Shown: positions 24,722 through 33,473, counted from the stretch's first letter. The stretch: 64,000 nt of DNA from Pseudomonas eucalypticola (GCF_013374995.1 NZ_CP056030.1:2202501-2266500), one strand, 5' to 3'. The notes: generated by a model from the letters alone, not told the origin. Numbers and translations are program-made.

Positions 24722-26149
24722 TCAACGGGCAGTGGAAGGCTTGAGCAAATCGGCCAGGTGCAGGCGGCGGATGCGGCCGACAATGAACAGGTACGAGCAG
24801 GCGGCGATCAGGCCATGGGCGCCGACAAAGATCAGCGCGCTGTTGAACGAGCCGCTGGAGTGCAACAGGTAGCCAATGACCACCGGGGTGATGATGCCGG
24901 CGGTGTTGCCCATGGCGTTGAACACGCCACCGGTCATGCCCACCATTTCCCGAGGCGCGGTGTCGGCCACCACGCTGAAACCCAGGTTGCCGAAGCCCTT
25001 GCCGAAGAAGGCCAGGCTCATCACGGCGATCACCAGCACCTGGGAGTCGACGTAGTTGCACAAAATCATGCTGGAGCTGAGCAGCACGCCGGTGATGATC
25101 GGCGTCTTGCGGGCAATGCTCAGCGACTGTGTGCGGCGCACCAGGTAGTCGGAGAAAAACCCCGAGCTGACCGCGCCTATCAGGCCGCACAGGGCTGGGA
25201 TGGACGCCACCAGTCCGGCCTGAAGAATGTCGAAGCCGCGCTCCTTCACCAGGTAAATGGGGAACCAGGTGACGTAGAACCAGGTGATGGCGCTGACGCA
25301 GTACTGGCTCAGGAACATCCCGGCCAGCATGCGGTTGCGCAACAGCAGGCCTACTTCGGCCAGGCTTGACAGCCCGGTTGATGCGGCGTTGGGGTCGGTC
25401 TTGCGGCCTTCCAGATCCACCAGGCCTTCACCGGCACGGATGTAGTCCAGTTCCTCGGCGTTCATGTGGGGGTGGCGGATGGGCAGGTAGTAGACCTTCC
25501 ACCACACCACGGCGATGCCCAGGCCGACCAGGCCCATGACGATGAACACGTACTCCCAGCCAAAGCGGAAGCACAACCAGCCCATCAGGGGCGTGAAGAA
25601 CGCCAGGGAGATGTACTGGGCGCTGTTGAAGATGGCGCCCGCCATGCCGCGCTCGGACGAGGGAAACCAGGAGGCGATGACCCGTGCGCACCCCGGGCCC
25701 ACCGGCGATTCGGCAATGCCCAGCAGGAAGCGCAGGCCCAGCAGCAGCGGCACCACCATGCCGATGAAATGCACCAGGCCCATGCAGACGGTGAACACCG
25801 ACCAGATGGCGATGGCGGCGGCGATGGTTTTCTTCGAGCCCAGGCGGTCAGTGAGCCAGCCGGCAGGGATCAGGAAGATCACGTAGGCCCAGCTGAAGGC
25901 CGAGAACAGATAGCCCATTTCCACGGAGCTTATGCCCAGCTCGCGGCTCATGTCGGTACCGGCCACCGAGATGGCCGCGCGATCGCCGCTGCTCAAGGCG
26001 AGGACGATAGTGATCATCGCCAGGATCAGGAAGCGATAACCCGTGCGGCGTGTGGCTGACCGTGCAGCCGTGGTTTCAGCCAGCAGCGGGGCGGGAGGGG
26101 CGTTGGCCGGCACAGGGCCTTCCAGCGCATAGCGCTCGTTGGTGTTCAT
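24722..26149 (-). CDS. MFS transporter, glucarate/galactarate-type anion:cation symporter
   Basis: Inner-membrane permease of 475 residues with about twelve membrane segments. It belongs to the anion:cation symporter branch (RYRFLILAMITIVLALSSGDRA-like opening, SVEMGYLFSAFSWAYVIFLI near 75, LLGIAESPVGPGCARVIASW near 140). This branch imports hexarates, phthalates and related organic anions in symport with protons. Position between the dehydratase and Dabb genes supports a hexarate substrate. It begins at the ATG at 26149 with a hydrophilic Pro/Ala-rich leader of about 30 residues. Confidence 0.88.
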   Translation of the reverse strand: MNTNERYALEGPVPANAPPAPLLAETTAARSATRRTGYRFLILAMITIVLALSSGDRAAISVAGTDMSRELGISSVEMGYLFSAFSWAYVIFLIPAGWLTDRLGSKKTIAAAIAIWSVFTVCMGLVHFIGMVVPLLLGLRFLLGIAESPVGPGCARVIASWFPSSERGMAGAIFNSAQYISLAFFTPLMGWLCFRFGWEYVFIVMGLVGLGIAVVWWKVYYLPIRHPHMNAEELDYIRAGEGLVDLEGRKTDPNAASTGLSSLAEVGLLLRNRMLAGMFLSQYCVSAITWFYVTWFPIYLVKERGFDILQAGLVASIPALCGLIGAVSSGFFSDYLVRRTQSLSIARKTPIITGVLLSSSMILCNYVDSQVLVIAVMSLAFFGKGFGNLGFSVVADTAPREMVGMTGGVFNAMGNTAGIITPVVIGYLLHSSGSFNSALIFVGAHGLIAACSYLFIVGRIRRLHLADLLKPSTAR

Positions 26150-26213
26150 AGGAGCCTCGTCTAATTATTTTTGTTGAGGGCGCAAGCCTTGGCAAACCGG
26201 GCTTGCGCATGAA

Positions 26214-26528
26214 TCAGGCAGCCTGGGCGTCGCCGGCCTCCGTGTAATCGACGGCAACCCACTCGAAATACGTTTTCAGCTCGGTAACCAGCGCGACGTG
26301 GGCCGGGTGCGGCAGGTAGCGATTGACCGCCTCGGCGTCATCGAAGCTGGTTTCCAGCACATAGTCCCAGCAGATCGGCCGGTCCAGCTCGTTGGCCGAA
26401 ACCTTCCAACTGCGGGCAAACTCGATGTCATGGTGCAGGTCGCGCATCCAGCGCACCAAGTGCGCCTCGCGTGCCGCGTCCTTGGCCACGGAGGGCAGGC
26501 GGCGGAACATCACGATGTGCTTCATCAT
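26214..26528 (-). CDS. Dabb-family stress-responsive A/B-barrel protein
   Basis: Small alpha/beta-barrel protein of 104 residues (MMKHIVMFRRLPSVAKDAA; SWDYVLETSF-like ICWDYVLETSFDDAEAV; HPAHVALV). Dabb proteins form dimers with varied roles, some enzymatic; the role here is unknown. Its ATG overlaps the TGA of the preceding gene in an ATGA junction, so translation is coupled to the NTF2-like gene. Confidence 0.85.
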   Translation of the reverse strand: MMKHIVMFRRLPSVAKDAAREAHLVRWMRDLHHDIEFARSWKVSANELDRPICWDYVLETSFDDAEAVNRYLPHPAHVALVTELKTYFEWVAVDYTEAGDAQAA

Positions 26529-26974
26529 GGCTGCACGGGCTCCAGGTGATAGCCGCGGCCACTGTAGTCGAAAGCCACCAGTTCATTGATGGTCACGGCC
26601 TTGTCGGCGGGCGAGGCGTAGTAGGCGCGGATCTCTTTGATCAGGCCACTGTCCTGGTCGAAGATGTACCATTCGTCCCCGCGTAGCGCGGTGCCCAGTT
26701 TGCCTTTCCAATGGGTCCACTCGATCACGGCCTCGGGGCTGTCGTGGCTCACCAGGATTTTCTCGATGGTCCATTGCGAGCCCAGGTTCTCCACGCACCA
26801 CACCCACTTGGCGGCGATGGTCTGGGCCGTACGCCACGGCACGTCGGGCAGCCCGGCGGGGAAGTAATGCACCGCGTCCGGAGTGAAGCAGGACACCAGG
26901 GCGGCGTGATCACCGGCGTTGCAGGCGGCGAAGTAGCGGCGGATCAGGGCGGCGTATTCGGCTTGGCGGCTCAT
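26525..26974 (-). CDS. NTF2/SnoaL-like protein
   Basis: Cone-fold protein of 149 residues: YAALIRRYFAACNAGDHAAL at 7-26, FTPDAVHYFPAGLPDVPW near 31, EWTHWKGKLGTALRGDEWYI near 92 and IKEIRAYYA near 118. SnoaL-like proteins often serve as isomerases, lactonases or cyclases on small acids, or as binding proteins. It is joined by ATGA overlaps to the RraA-like gene before it and to the Dabb gene after it, implying fixed stoichiometry of the three products. Reaction unknown. Confidence 0.83.
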   Translation of the reverse strand: MSRQAEYAALIRRYFAACNAGDHAALVSCFTPDAVHYFPAGLPDVPWRTAQTIAAKWVWCVENLGSQWTIEKILVSHDSPEAVIEWTHWKGKLGTALRGDEWYIFDQDSGLIKEIRAYYASPADKAVTINELVAFDYSGRGYHLEPVQP

Positions 26975-27780
26975 TGCGCGTCCCCCTTGATGATGCTCGG
27001 GATGGCCGGGCGGCCCGAGGCCACCCAGGCATGGTAGTCGGAGACGGCGGCAGGGCTGGGCGGGTATACGCCCCACAGCGCCTCGCCGGCGGCGATGCGC
27101 ATGGCCAGGTAGGCTTCCAGGTCATCCTGCACGGTGCAGTAGTCGGCCAGTTCCTCGGCCAGGTGCGCGGGTACCACGGTGAGGCCGTCGGCGTCGCCGA
27201 CGATGATGTCGCCAGGGTACACCGCCACGCCAGCGCAACCGATCGGCACCTGCAGGTCGGCCACGTGGTGGTAGGAAATGCGTGTGGTGGCGGTGACCTC
27301 GCGGGCATAGGCGGGCAGCGGCAGGGCGGCGATCTCGCTGCCATCGCGCAGGGCACCGTCGGTGACGATGGCGCGGGCGCCGCGGGCCAGCAGGCGGGTG
27401 ACCAGGATGTTGCCGGCCGAGGCGGCACGCGGGTCGTTCTGGCTGTCGATCACCAGCACGTCGCCGGGCTGCACCTGCTCCACGCCTTGCCACTGCAGGT
27501 TGTCGTGATTGGGCTTGGTGGTCATGGTGCCGTAGGTGTCGATGTCCTCGCGGGCCGGGATGAAGCGCATGGTGAAGGCGCGGCCGGCGAACGGCTTGAC
27601 GCGCTTGTTCAATGCACGCAGGCCCACCAGGGCAGGTTGGCGAAAGCCCAGCTTGAACAGCTGCGTGGTCAGCGAGCCGCTGCTGCAGGTAGCGAGGCGC
27701 GCCAGCACCTCATCGCTGACCTTCACAGCCCGTTGGGCGGTGTTGTCCAGTGCGTCTGCATACTGGTGGATCTGAGTCAT
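26971..27780 (-). CDS. RraA-family aldolase/decarboxylase-like protein
   Basis: Protein of 269 residues in the RraA/dimethylmenaquinone methyltransferase-like family, which includes 4-hydroxy-4-methyl-2-oxoglutarate aldolases and oxaloacetate decarboxylases. Marks are GSLTTQLFKLGFRQPAL near 34, GDVLVIDSQNDPRAASAGNI near 106, ARGARAIVTDGALRDGSEIA near 134, and VYPGDIIVGDADGLTVVP near 187 with the metal-site GD. The start is the ATG at 27780, the divergent promoter side. As first gene of the hexarate operon it could cleave or decarboxylate a keto-acid made by the dehydratases (inference). Confidence 0.83.
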   Translation of the reverse strand: MTQIHQYADALDNTAQRAVKVSDEVLARLATCSSGSLTTQLFKLGFRQPALVGLRALNKRVKPFAGRAFTMRFIPAREDIDTYGTMTTKPNHDNLQWQGVEQVQPGDVLVIDSQNDPRAASAGNILVTRLLARGARAIVTDGALRDGSEIAALPLPAYAREVTATTRISYHHVADLQVPIGCAGVAVYPGDIIVGDADGLTVVPAHLAEELADYCTVQDDLEAYLAMRIAAGEALWGVYPPSPAAVSDYHAWVASGRPAIPSIIKGDAQ

Positions 27781-27908
27781 TGTTGTTCTCCCGTGACACC
27801 AAGTGGTTCTGTTCGAGTGGCTGTGTCTCGATCCTAGTGGGCGGTTGACGCTGACAAAACAGCTCGTATGATGGCGAAAACAAAAAGTTCCAAATGGTGG
27901 GAATCGAT
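27781..27908. promoter_or_regulatory. Divergent promoter region, hexarate operon versus IclR-type regulator
   Basis: 128 bases between the divergently oriented rraA-like and iclR-type starts. TTCC at 27888-27891 and GGAA at 27899-27902 form a TTCC-N7-GGAA pair next to the regulator start, a loose match to IclR-family operators. Low-detail call. Confidence 0.4.
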
Positions 27909-29516
27909 ATGGCCGCAACAGAGGGTACCGGGGCACTGGAGAAGGCGCTGGATGTGTTGGAGGCGATCGGTTCGGCGCCGCGTGGGGTAAGTCAGGGTGA
28001 GCTGGCCGACCAGGTGAAACTGCCCAAGACGACGTTGTATCGCATCCTCGCTACGTTGGTGGAGCGGGGGCTGGTGCGCCGTGACGCGGTGGGCAAGGTC
28101 TACCGCCTGGGCTTTCGCTACCTGGAACTGGTGCGCAACGCCTACTTGATGCCCGACCTGGTGGTGGCCGCCAGTGCCGAGCTGCGTGCGCTGCGCGACC
28201 TGACAGGCGAGACGTCTTACCTGGCAGTGCTGGATGGCAACCAGGTGATGTCCCTGGAACGCTGCGACGGCGCCCACACCACGCGTTCCGCTGCGGCGCT
28301 GGGGCAAAGCAAGCCGGTGTACTGCACCGGGCAGGGCAAGGCGATCCTGGCGGCCATGGACGACGCTGGCCGCGACAGCATTCTCAAGGGCCTGACCCTG
28401 GCCCCGCTGACCGAGTTGACCATCACCGACCGCCGACGCTTGCTGACCGAGCTGCAGATCACCCGTGCCCGGGGCTATGCCATCGACGACGAGGAAATCG
28501 TCATGGGCGTGCGCTGCGTGGCCGCGGCTATCCGCGATAACGCCGGTAACGTGCGTGGCGCCTTGAGTGTCGCAGGCCCGGCCTATCGGCTGACCGTGGA
28601 ACGCCTGGAACTGTTGGGCCCCGAACTTCATGAGGCCGCCCGTCGTGTGGGCGCCCAACTCAGCGAATCCCAGGTGCGCATCGGCGATTCCGAGGTCACG
28701 CTGGTGGACTGTCCGTGGGCGTTCAATGGCGCCTTCCCACGCTGGTCCCAAGCCCATGGCTGCCTGTTCTGGGCCGACACCCTGGCGCCGGCCATCCGCC
28801 GCCTGGACGAGCAGGGCGAGCGCATCGTGGCGCGGCTTCCCGCCCCGGTGGTGGCCATGGAGCTGCACCAGCGGGGCCTCTTGGTGGCCCATGCAGCCGG
28901 CTGGCTGATTCTGGATGAGCAGGGCCAGCAGCACCCCTTGCCCGATTGGCCCGGCAAGGCCTTGCTGGGGCTGTGCAGCCATCCTTCCGGCAGCACCTGG
29001 GCGTGCATGGCGACGCCCGGTGGCTGCAAGGTGGGCGAACTGAGCCTGCAGGGCGAGGTGCGCACGCCTTGGGAATTCCACGAGCGCCTGACGTCGTTGT
29101 GCTGGGGCGCGCAGGGCCAGTCGCTATACGCCACGGGGGCTGAATCGGGGAGCGTCTACGTGGTGGCCGCAGGCAGCCAGCATGTGCGACGGCTGGCCTC
29201 ACTGCCCAAGGGCTCGGGACGCTTGAGCGGTCTGGCGCTGGACTGCGACGGTGGCGTGTGGACCACGCTGCGGGATGGCTGGAGCCTGGTGCGCTTTAGT
29301 GAAGACGGCAATATCGACCGTATGGTCGGGCTGCCCGTACCAGGTCCCACTGACCTGGCGTTTGGTGGGCCGCGGCATGACACCCTGTACATCACCAGCG
29401 CGCGGCATGATATTGCGCTGGAAATACTGAGCAAGGCGCCGGGCTCCGGGCATTTGTTCAGTATTCAGACGGAGCACCTGGGTGCGACGGCACAGGTATC
29501 CCAGTGGCGGGTGTGA
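27909..29516 (+). CDS. IclR-family regulator fused to SMP-30-like beta-propeller
   Basis: Protein of 535 residues, twice the normal IclR length. Residues 1 to about 65 form the winged helix (ALEKALDVLEAIGSAPRGVS, LPKTTLYRILATLVERGLV). Residues 80-245 are the IclR effector domain (LERCDGAHTTRSAAALGQS, CTGQGKAILAAM, ARGYAIDDEEIVMGVRCVAA). From about 250 to the end is a six-bladed SMP-30/gluconolactonase-type propeller (CPWAFNGAFPRW, GCLFWADTLAPAIRRLDEQG, GLALDCDGGVWTTLRDGWSL, GPTDLAFGGPRHDTLYITSA). The ATG at 27909 has GGTGGGA six bases upstream, better than one five codons earlier. It is divergent from the hexarate operon and presumably controls it. The propeller may sense or hydrolyse an aldarolactone (inference). 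Confidence 0.88.
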   Translation: MAATEGTGALEKALDVLEAIGSAPRGVSQGELADQVKLPKTTLYRILATLVERGLVRRDAVGKVYRLGFRYLELVRNAYLMPDLVVAASAELRALRDLTGETSYLAVLDGNQVMSLERCDGAHTTRSAAALGQSKPVYCTGQGKAILAAMDDAGRDSILKGLTLAPLTELTITDRRRLLTELQITRARGYAIDDEEIVMGVRCVAAAIRDNAGNVRGALSVAGPAYRLTVERLELLGPELHEAARRVGAQLSESQVRIGDSEVTLVDCPWAFNGAFPRWSQAHGCLFWADTLAPAIRRLDEQGERIVARLPAPVVAMELHQRGLLVAHAAGWLILDEQGQQHPLPDWPGKALLGLCSHPSGSTWACMATPGGCKVGELSLQGEVRTPWEFHERLTSLCWGAQGQSLYATGAESGSVYVVAAGSQHVRRLASLPKGSGRLSGLALDCDGGVWTTLRDGWSLVRFSEDGNIDRMVGLPVPGPTDLAFGGPRHDTLYITSARHDIALEILSKAPGSGHLFSIQTEHLGATAQVSQWRV

Positions 29517-29646
29517 GGAAAGTCACGCAGTTTCCCATTTTATGGGAAAAGTCTCGCACGGTATGAATGGGCGCGTGATGGTTGCGTTCAGCGGGGCCAT
29601 ACACTGGAAGGTGCTTGCCGTTGAACCAACAAGACAAGGACATTCC

Positions 29647-30633
29647 ATGCTGCGTAGAAGGGACAGCCTCAAGGTGATCGCCGCCCTCGGTTGTGGCTGG
29701 GTGCCGTTGCCCGTCCTGCCAGCTACTTCAAGAAATTCGGGATCACCTGCTCCCACCGTCAAGACTCCTGTGCACATTCAGGTGCCGCCTGGCGCCTGCG
29801 ACAGTCACGTTCACGTGTTTCCTGATCCGTCGCGATACTCGCCCAACCGGTCATTCACGCCCCCTCCGGCGACGGCCGCGCAATTGCTGGGGCTGCAAAG
29901 GGCATTGATGATGGACCACGTGGTCATCGTCAATTCCACGGTTTATGGCCCGACCATCGAGCCTGTACTACAGGCCATCGAGCAACTGGGCCAACAGCGC
30001 GCCCGTGGGATTGCCCTGTTTGACCCGACCTTGACGCCCCGCCAACTCGATGACCTGCATGCCCGGGGTATTCGGGGCATTCGCGTATTTCTGGGTTTGA
30101 ACGCTGACGTCGACCTCAACGCCGCCGTCCGCGACCTGGCCATTGCCGACAGGCAAGTTCAGGGGCGGCCCTGGCATATCCAGGTTTACGGCAAGCACCC
30201 GGTGCTGGCGGCCTTGCGGGCGCCCTTGGCTGCGCTGCAGGCACCGTTGGTGATCGATCATTTCTGCGGCCTTGATGCGAGCCAGGGAATGCAGCAGAAC
30301 GGGTTCAAGGAGGTCTTGGAGCTTGTAGGTAGTGGCAAAGCCTACGTCAAATTGTCCGGGGCCTATTACTGCTCTGATCAGGGGCCGGATTATGCTGACA
30401 TGCGTCCGTATGCCCAGGCGCTGATTGCCGCCAATCCAGATCGGATACTCTGGGGCAGTGATTGGCCGCATCCCAACAGTGCTCCCGTTGCGACGCGGGC
30501 AGCTACCCAGATTGCACCTGCCCAGTCGATAGATGATGGCTTGATGCTCAATCAGTTGGCCACGTGGGCGCCTGATGCCACCCTGCGCCAACAGATGCTG
30601 GTGGACAACCCCAAGCGGTTGTACGGGTTTTGA
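29647..30633 (+). CDS. Exported amidohydrolase (COG3618 type, lactone/pyrone hydrolase-like)
   Basis: Metal-dependent hydrolase of 328 residues. The N-terminus MLRRRDSLKVIAALG has a twin-arginine-like motif and hydrophobic core, suggesting export. The mature part has CDSHVHVFPDP (metal HxH), a barrel with VIDHFCGLDAS and the WGSDWPHP metal/active-site loop. Relatives include 2-pyrone-4,6-dicarboxylate hydrolase and galactarolactone isomerase. In this setting a lactone of galactarate or talarate is a sensible substrate (inference). The start at 29647 is preferred because AAGGA precedes it. About 130 bases separate it from the regulator on the same strand. Confidence 0.78.
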   Translation: MLRRRDSLKVIAALGCGWVPLPVLPATSRNSGSPAPTVKTPVHIQVPPGACDSHVHVFPDPSRYSPNRSFTPPPATAAQLLGLQRALMMDHVVIVNSTVYGPTIEPVLQAIEQLGQQRARGIALFDPTLTPRQLDDLHARGIRGIRVFLGLNADVDLNAAVRDLAIADRQVQGRPWHIQVYGKHPVLAALRAPLAALQAPLVIDHFCGLDASQGMQQNGFKEVLELVGSGKAYVKLSGAYYCSDQGPDYADMRPYAQALIAANPDRILWGSDWPHPNSAPVATRAATQIAPAQSIDDGLMLNQLATWAPDATLRQQMLVDNPKRLYGF

Positions 30634-30636
30634 GAG

Positions 30637-30660
30637 GCCCCCTCCCTGATAGAAGGGGGC
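30637..30660. terminator. Bidirectional terminator hairpin
   Basis: GCCCCCT (30637-30643) and AGGGGGC (30654-30660) form a hairpin between the convergent amidohydrolase and aldehyde dehydrogenase genes. Confidence 0.7.
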
Positions 30661-30667
30661 GGTCAGA

Positions 30668-32089
30668 CTAGCCCTGAACCCACTGGGGAGCGTCCTGCAA
30701 CGCGACCGGGCGTAGGAAGCGCTGCAGCGCAGCGTAGCCCACCGAGGTGGTCTGTGGTGCGGTGGAGCTGGGCCATGGGCCGCCATGCTGTTGCGCGGCG
30801 CACACGGCTACGCCGGTGGGCACGCCGCCGAACAGTACGCGGCCTGACACCTGTTCGGCCGCTTGCACCAGGGCGCGGTTGGCTGGGGTATCGTCGCTGA
30901 CGCCCCACAAGGTGGTGCTCAAGGTGCCGCCCACGGCGGCAAGCACCTGCAGTACTTCAGCCTGATTGCGGGCTTTCACCACCAGCGCCCCCGGGCCGAA
31001 CATCTCTTCATGCAGGGCGGGGTTGGCAATGAACGCCGCCGCATCGGTGGTGTACAGCCGTGGCGCCGGGCCTGCGCCGTCGTTGCCGGGTGCCAGCAGG
31101 GTGCTTGCGTGCTGCGCAACCTTGGCGCTGGCCTGCTCGAAGCCCTGGCGCATGCCGGGAGTGAGCATGGCGTGGGTCTGGATCGGCGCCAGTGCCTCGC
31201 ACAACTGGCCCAGGAAGCGATCGCTGCTCGGGTCATCCAACAGCACGATCACCCCGGGGCTGGTGCAGAACTGCCCGCAGCCCAGGGTCATGGAGCCGGC
31301 CAGCAGGTTTGCCAGTTCCTCGCCGTTGGCCTGCAACGCAGCGGGCAACGCCACTAGGGGGTTGATCGAGCCCAGTTCGCCAAAGAACGGAATGGGGCGA
31401 GGGCGCTCATTGGCGAGCTTCCATAGCGCGGTGCCGCCTTGATAGGAGCCGGTGAAGGCCACGGCGGCGATGCCCGGGTGCTGTACCAGATAAGCGCCGG
31501 CACCGCGGCTGGCCTGGTCGACCAGGGTCAGCAAGCCCTCGGGCAGTTGCTGGCTGGCAATCACCCGGTGGGCGATGTCGAACACGGCCTTCGACAAGCG
31601 CGGATGGCCCGAGTGTGCCTTGACCACGACCGGGCAGCCCGCTGCGAGGGCCGACGCGGTATCGCCACCCAGCACGGAAAAGGCAAACGGGAAGTTGCTC
31701 GCCGAGAACATCGCCACCGGCCCTACTGGGCGCAGCACGCGGGTCAGCTGTGGGCGACCGGCAGGTGGCGAACCGGCCACGGCTGAGTCAACGACCGGGG
31801 CGAGGGCAACACCCGCCAGCAGTTGCTCGGCGAAGCCGCGCAATTGAAAAGCCGTACGGGCTATTTCGCCGGCTAGGCGCGGGGCGCCCAGGTGGGTTTC
31901 CTCGTTGGCCAAGGGCACCAGCGTTTGCTGATGGGCTTGCAGTGCATCGGCCAGTGCCTCAAGCAAGCCAGCGCGTACTTGCGCCGAAGCTTGTGCCCAT
32001 ACCGGCGCGGCCTGCCGCGCCAGGTCGACGGCGGTGTCGATGACAGTATATTCGTGGTTTTGTTGTTGTTCGGTGGGTTGAGTGGCCAT
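30668..32089 (-). CDS. Aldehyde dehydrogenase, probable 2-oxoglutarate semialdehyde dehydrogenase
   Basis: ALDH-superfamily enzyme of 473 residues resembling alpha-ketoglutaric semialdehyde dehydrogenases of hexarate and pentose pathways: MFSASNFPFAFSVLGGDTAS near 130 with catalytic Asn, FFGELGSINPLVALP near 240, and GCGQFCTSPGVIVL near 275 with the nucleophile Cys. It would turn 2,5-dioxopentanoate into 2-oxoglutarate, the last step of hexarate oxidation. The ATG at 32089 is used; an in-frame start 22 codons upstream is less likely. The enzyme that would supply its substrate, 5-dehydro-4-deoxyglucarate dehydratase, is not in the window. Confidence 0.85.
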   Translation of the reverse strand: MATQPTEQQQNHEYTVIDTAVDLARQAAPVWAQASAQVRAGLLEALADALQAHQQTLVPLANEETHLGAPRLAGEIARTAFQLRGFAEQLLAGVALAPVVDSAVAGSPPAGRPQLTRVLRPVGPVAMFSASNFPFAFSVLGGDTASALAAGCPVVVKAHSGHPRLSKAVFDIAHRVIASQQLPEGLLTLVDQASRGAGAYLVQHPGIAAVAFTGSYQGGTALWKLANERPRPIPFFGELGSINPLVALPAALQANGEELANLLAGSMTLGCGQFCTSPGVIVLLDDPSSDRFLGQLCEALAPIQTHAMLTPGMRQGFEQASAKVAQHASTLLAPGNDGAGPAPRLYTTDAAAFIANPALHEEMFGPGALVVKARNQAEVLQVLAAVGGTLSTTLWGVSDDTPANRALVQAAEQVSGRVLFGGVPTGVAVCAAQQHGGPWPSSTAPQTTSVGYAALQRFLRPVALQDAPQWVQG

Positions 32090-32231
32090 GGTTCCTCTCT
32101 TGGCGGCGCAGCGAAGTGAAAGCGGCATGCTAAGGCCTGGCCGGGCCCTGGCCAAACGCCGTCAAGCGCCTGTCCCGCGCAGGTCCCAGCGGGTGGGACT
32201 GCGCAGGAGGTGACCTCTAGGGTTTCTCAAT

Positions 32232-32646
32232 ATGCGATCGATTTCCATTATGGACGTTGTAACCCGTAGCCTGAATCTTGAAGACATCCTTGCCCTGAGA
32301 CATGTGGGCGGGATCTGGGCAACAGCCGTGGATCTGAATCCGGTCGGTGACCAATTGGCCGTAGTTATCAATCAAGGCCTGGGGGAGCGCCGCAGGGCCA
32401 CGGTCCCATTCCTGATGGGGGATGGATCATGGCCAACTTCAGCTTATTGATTTGGCCAATAATGCCGCTGTTCATGTGTTGGTGCCAGAAGGGAAGGGGG
32501 TAGGATCCCCTTTGTACTCACCGGATGGTCAGCGGGTGGATGTGGTGACGATCTGTGCAGACGGTTTGAAAATAGAGGTTGTAGAAGTTGCGTCCCGCAT
32601 CGCCCGTTTCTACGGCGCGCGCCAACAGTATTGCATTGCTAATTGA
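32232..32646 (+). pseudogene. Frameshifted protein fragment, possibly peptidase propeller
   Basis: Two overlapping forward frames appear to be one broken gene. The first (LEDILALRHVGGIWATAVDL, then GDQLAVVINQG) ends near 32450. The second starts at about 32422 (HGQLQLIDLANNAAVHVLVP, then SPDGQRVDVVTICADG). The SPDGQR-type repeats suggest the N-terminal beta-propeller of a prolyl-oligopeptidase-like protein. The catalytic domain is absent. Confidence 0.4.
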
Positions 32647-32678
32647 TTATAAACGTAGCCGCATCTTGTTGGGCGGAG

Positions 32679-33053
32679 ATGTTTGCATCAGATTTGGTAG
32701 AAGCAATCCAAAGTCTTGATGCAAATGAGCCTAGTAGACTGGATGCATTCAAAAAATCCCTCATCATGGCAGCAGACAAAAATGTCTCCCGCGAGCTAGT
32801 TAAGAGCGTTGTGTGCGATCACTGGATCATTTCAACAGACGGCAATCGTTTTCGACATCTTGGTGATGAGGTAGTAGCAAGGCTGATCTATCACATCGCT
32901 GCACGTCCGGCACGTCTCGGCTTCAACATCGAGAGCGAGGTAAATCAGAGATGGGATAATGAAGCGTGGCGTAAGCAATTCGACTACGTTACGAGCTATG
33001 GCGACAGCGCGAACGGGCTTACACTGACCTATGGCGCACCTAAGGCTGTGTAA
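32679..33053 (+). CDS. Hypothetical protein
   Basis: Hypothetical protein of 124 residues (FASDLVEAIQSLDANEPSRL; GDEVVARLIYHIAARPARLG). It is soluble, mixed alpha/beta in character, and in no family I recognise. The start is uncertain: the ATG at 32679 is preferred, but a TTG at 32643 is in frame. It lies in the cargo segment between the hexarate module and the ICE core. Confidence 0.5.
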   Translation: MFASDLVEAIQSLDANEPSRLDAFKKSLIMAADKNVSRELVKSVVCDHWIISTDGNRFRHLGDEVVARLIYHIAARPARLGFNIESEVNQRWDNEAWRKQFDYVTSYGDSANGLTLTYGAPKAV

Positions 33054-33149
33054 GTGTTAGTCAAGCGTCCTCAGTGGAGGAATTCGAGGCGCTCTTGCCG
33101 TGGAATTGCACGCCGCGATCACATAACTGATCGTACTGCCGATCTTTGA

Positions 33150-33473
33150 TCAGTGCGGTTTATGGAGCGCTAACGAATATTCAGCCTCGGTGATAGGCGT
33201 TTGGGTAGTGGGGCGGACCGCAATCTCCCGGGCACGTTGTGTCCCCATCGCCAGGGCCTTGCCGACGGAGGCGCCCGGCAAGTCGGCATAGCTTTCTTCG
33301 GCAAGCATTCGTCCGTCTCCTTCATAGACACTCGAAAACATTTCCGTCGCGCCGCTGCGCGCAGTCCTGGCCCTGACGTCAATCTCGGTACCGTCGTCTA
33401 GGGTCTCCGCGTGAACCACGGTATAGATCCTGTGATCCTCCCACGCGGTGAAGCATGAGCCTCGTTGACGCAT
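33150..33473 (-). CDS. Hypothetical protein
   Basis: Protein of 107 residues beginning MRQRGSCFTAWEDHRIYTVV, with GTEIDVRARTARSGATEMFS and an Ala-rich C-terminus. AGGAG lies eight bases before the ATG, which supports it being real. There is no known domain. It is convergent with 32679-33053. Confidence 0.55.
   Translation of the reverse strand: MRQRGSCFTAWEDHRIYTVVHAETLDDGTEIDVRARTARSGATEMFSSVYEGDGRMLAEESYADLPGASVGKALAMGTQRAREIAVRPTTQTPITEAEYSLALHKPH

Noticed and set aside
21996..24872. Very long rightward open frame (over 900 codons)
   Set aside because: It is antisense to the garD- and talarate-dehydratase genes. Its composition (His, Val, Gly, Gln-rich) is that of the reverse complement of GC-rich coding DNA, and there is no start signal or domain.
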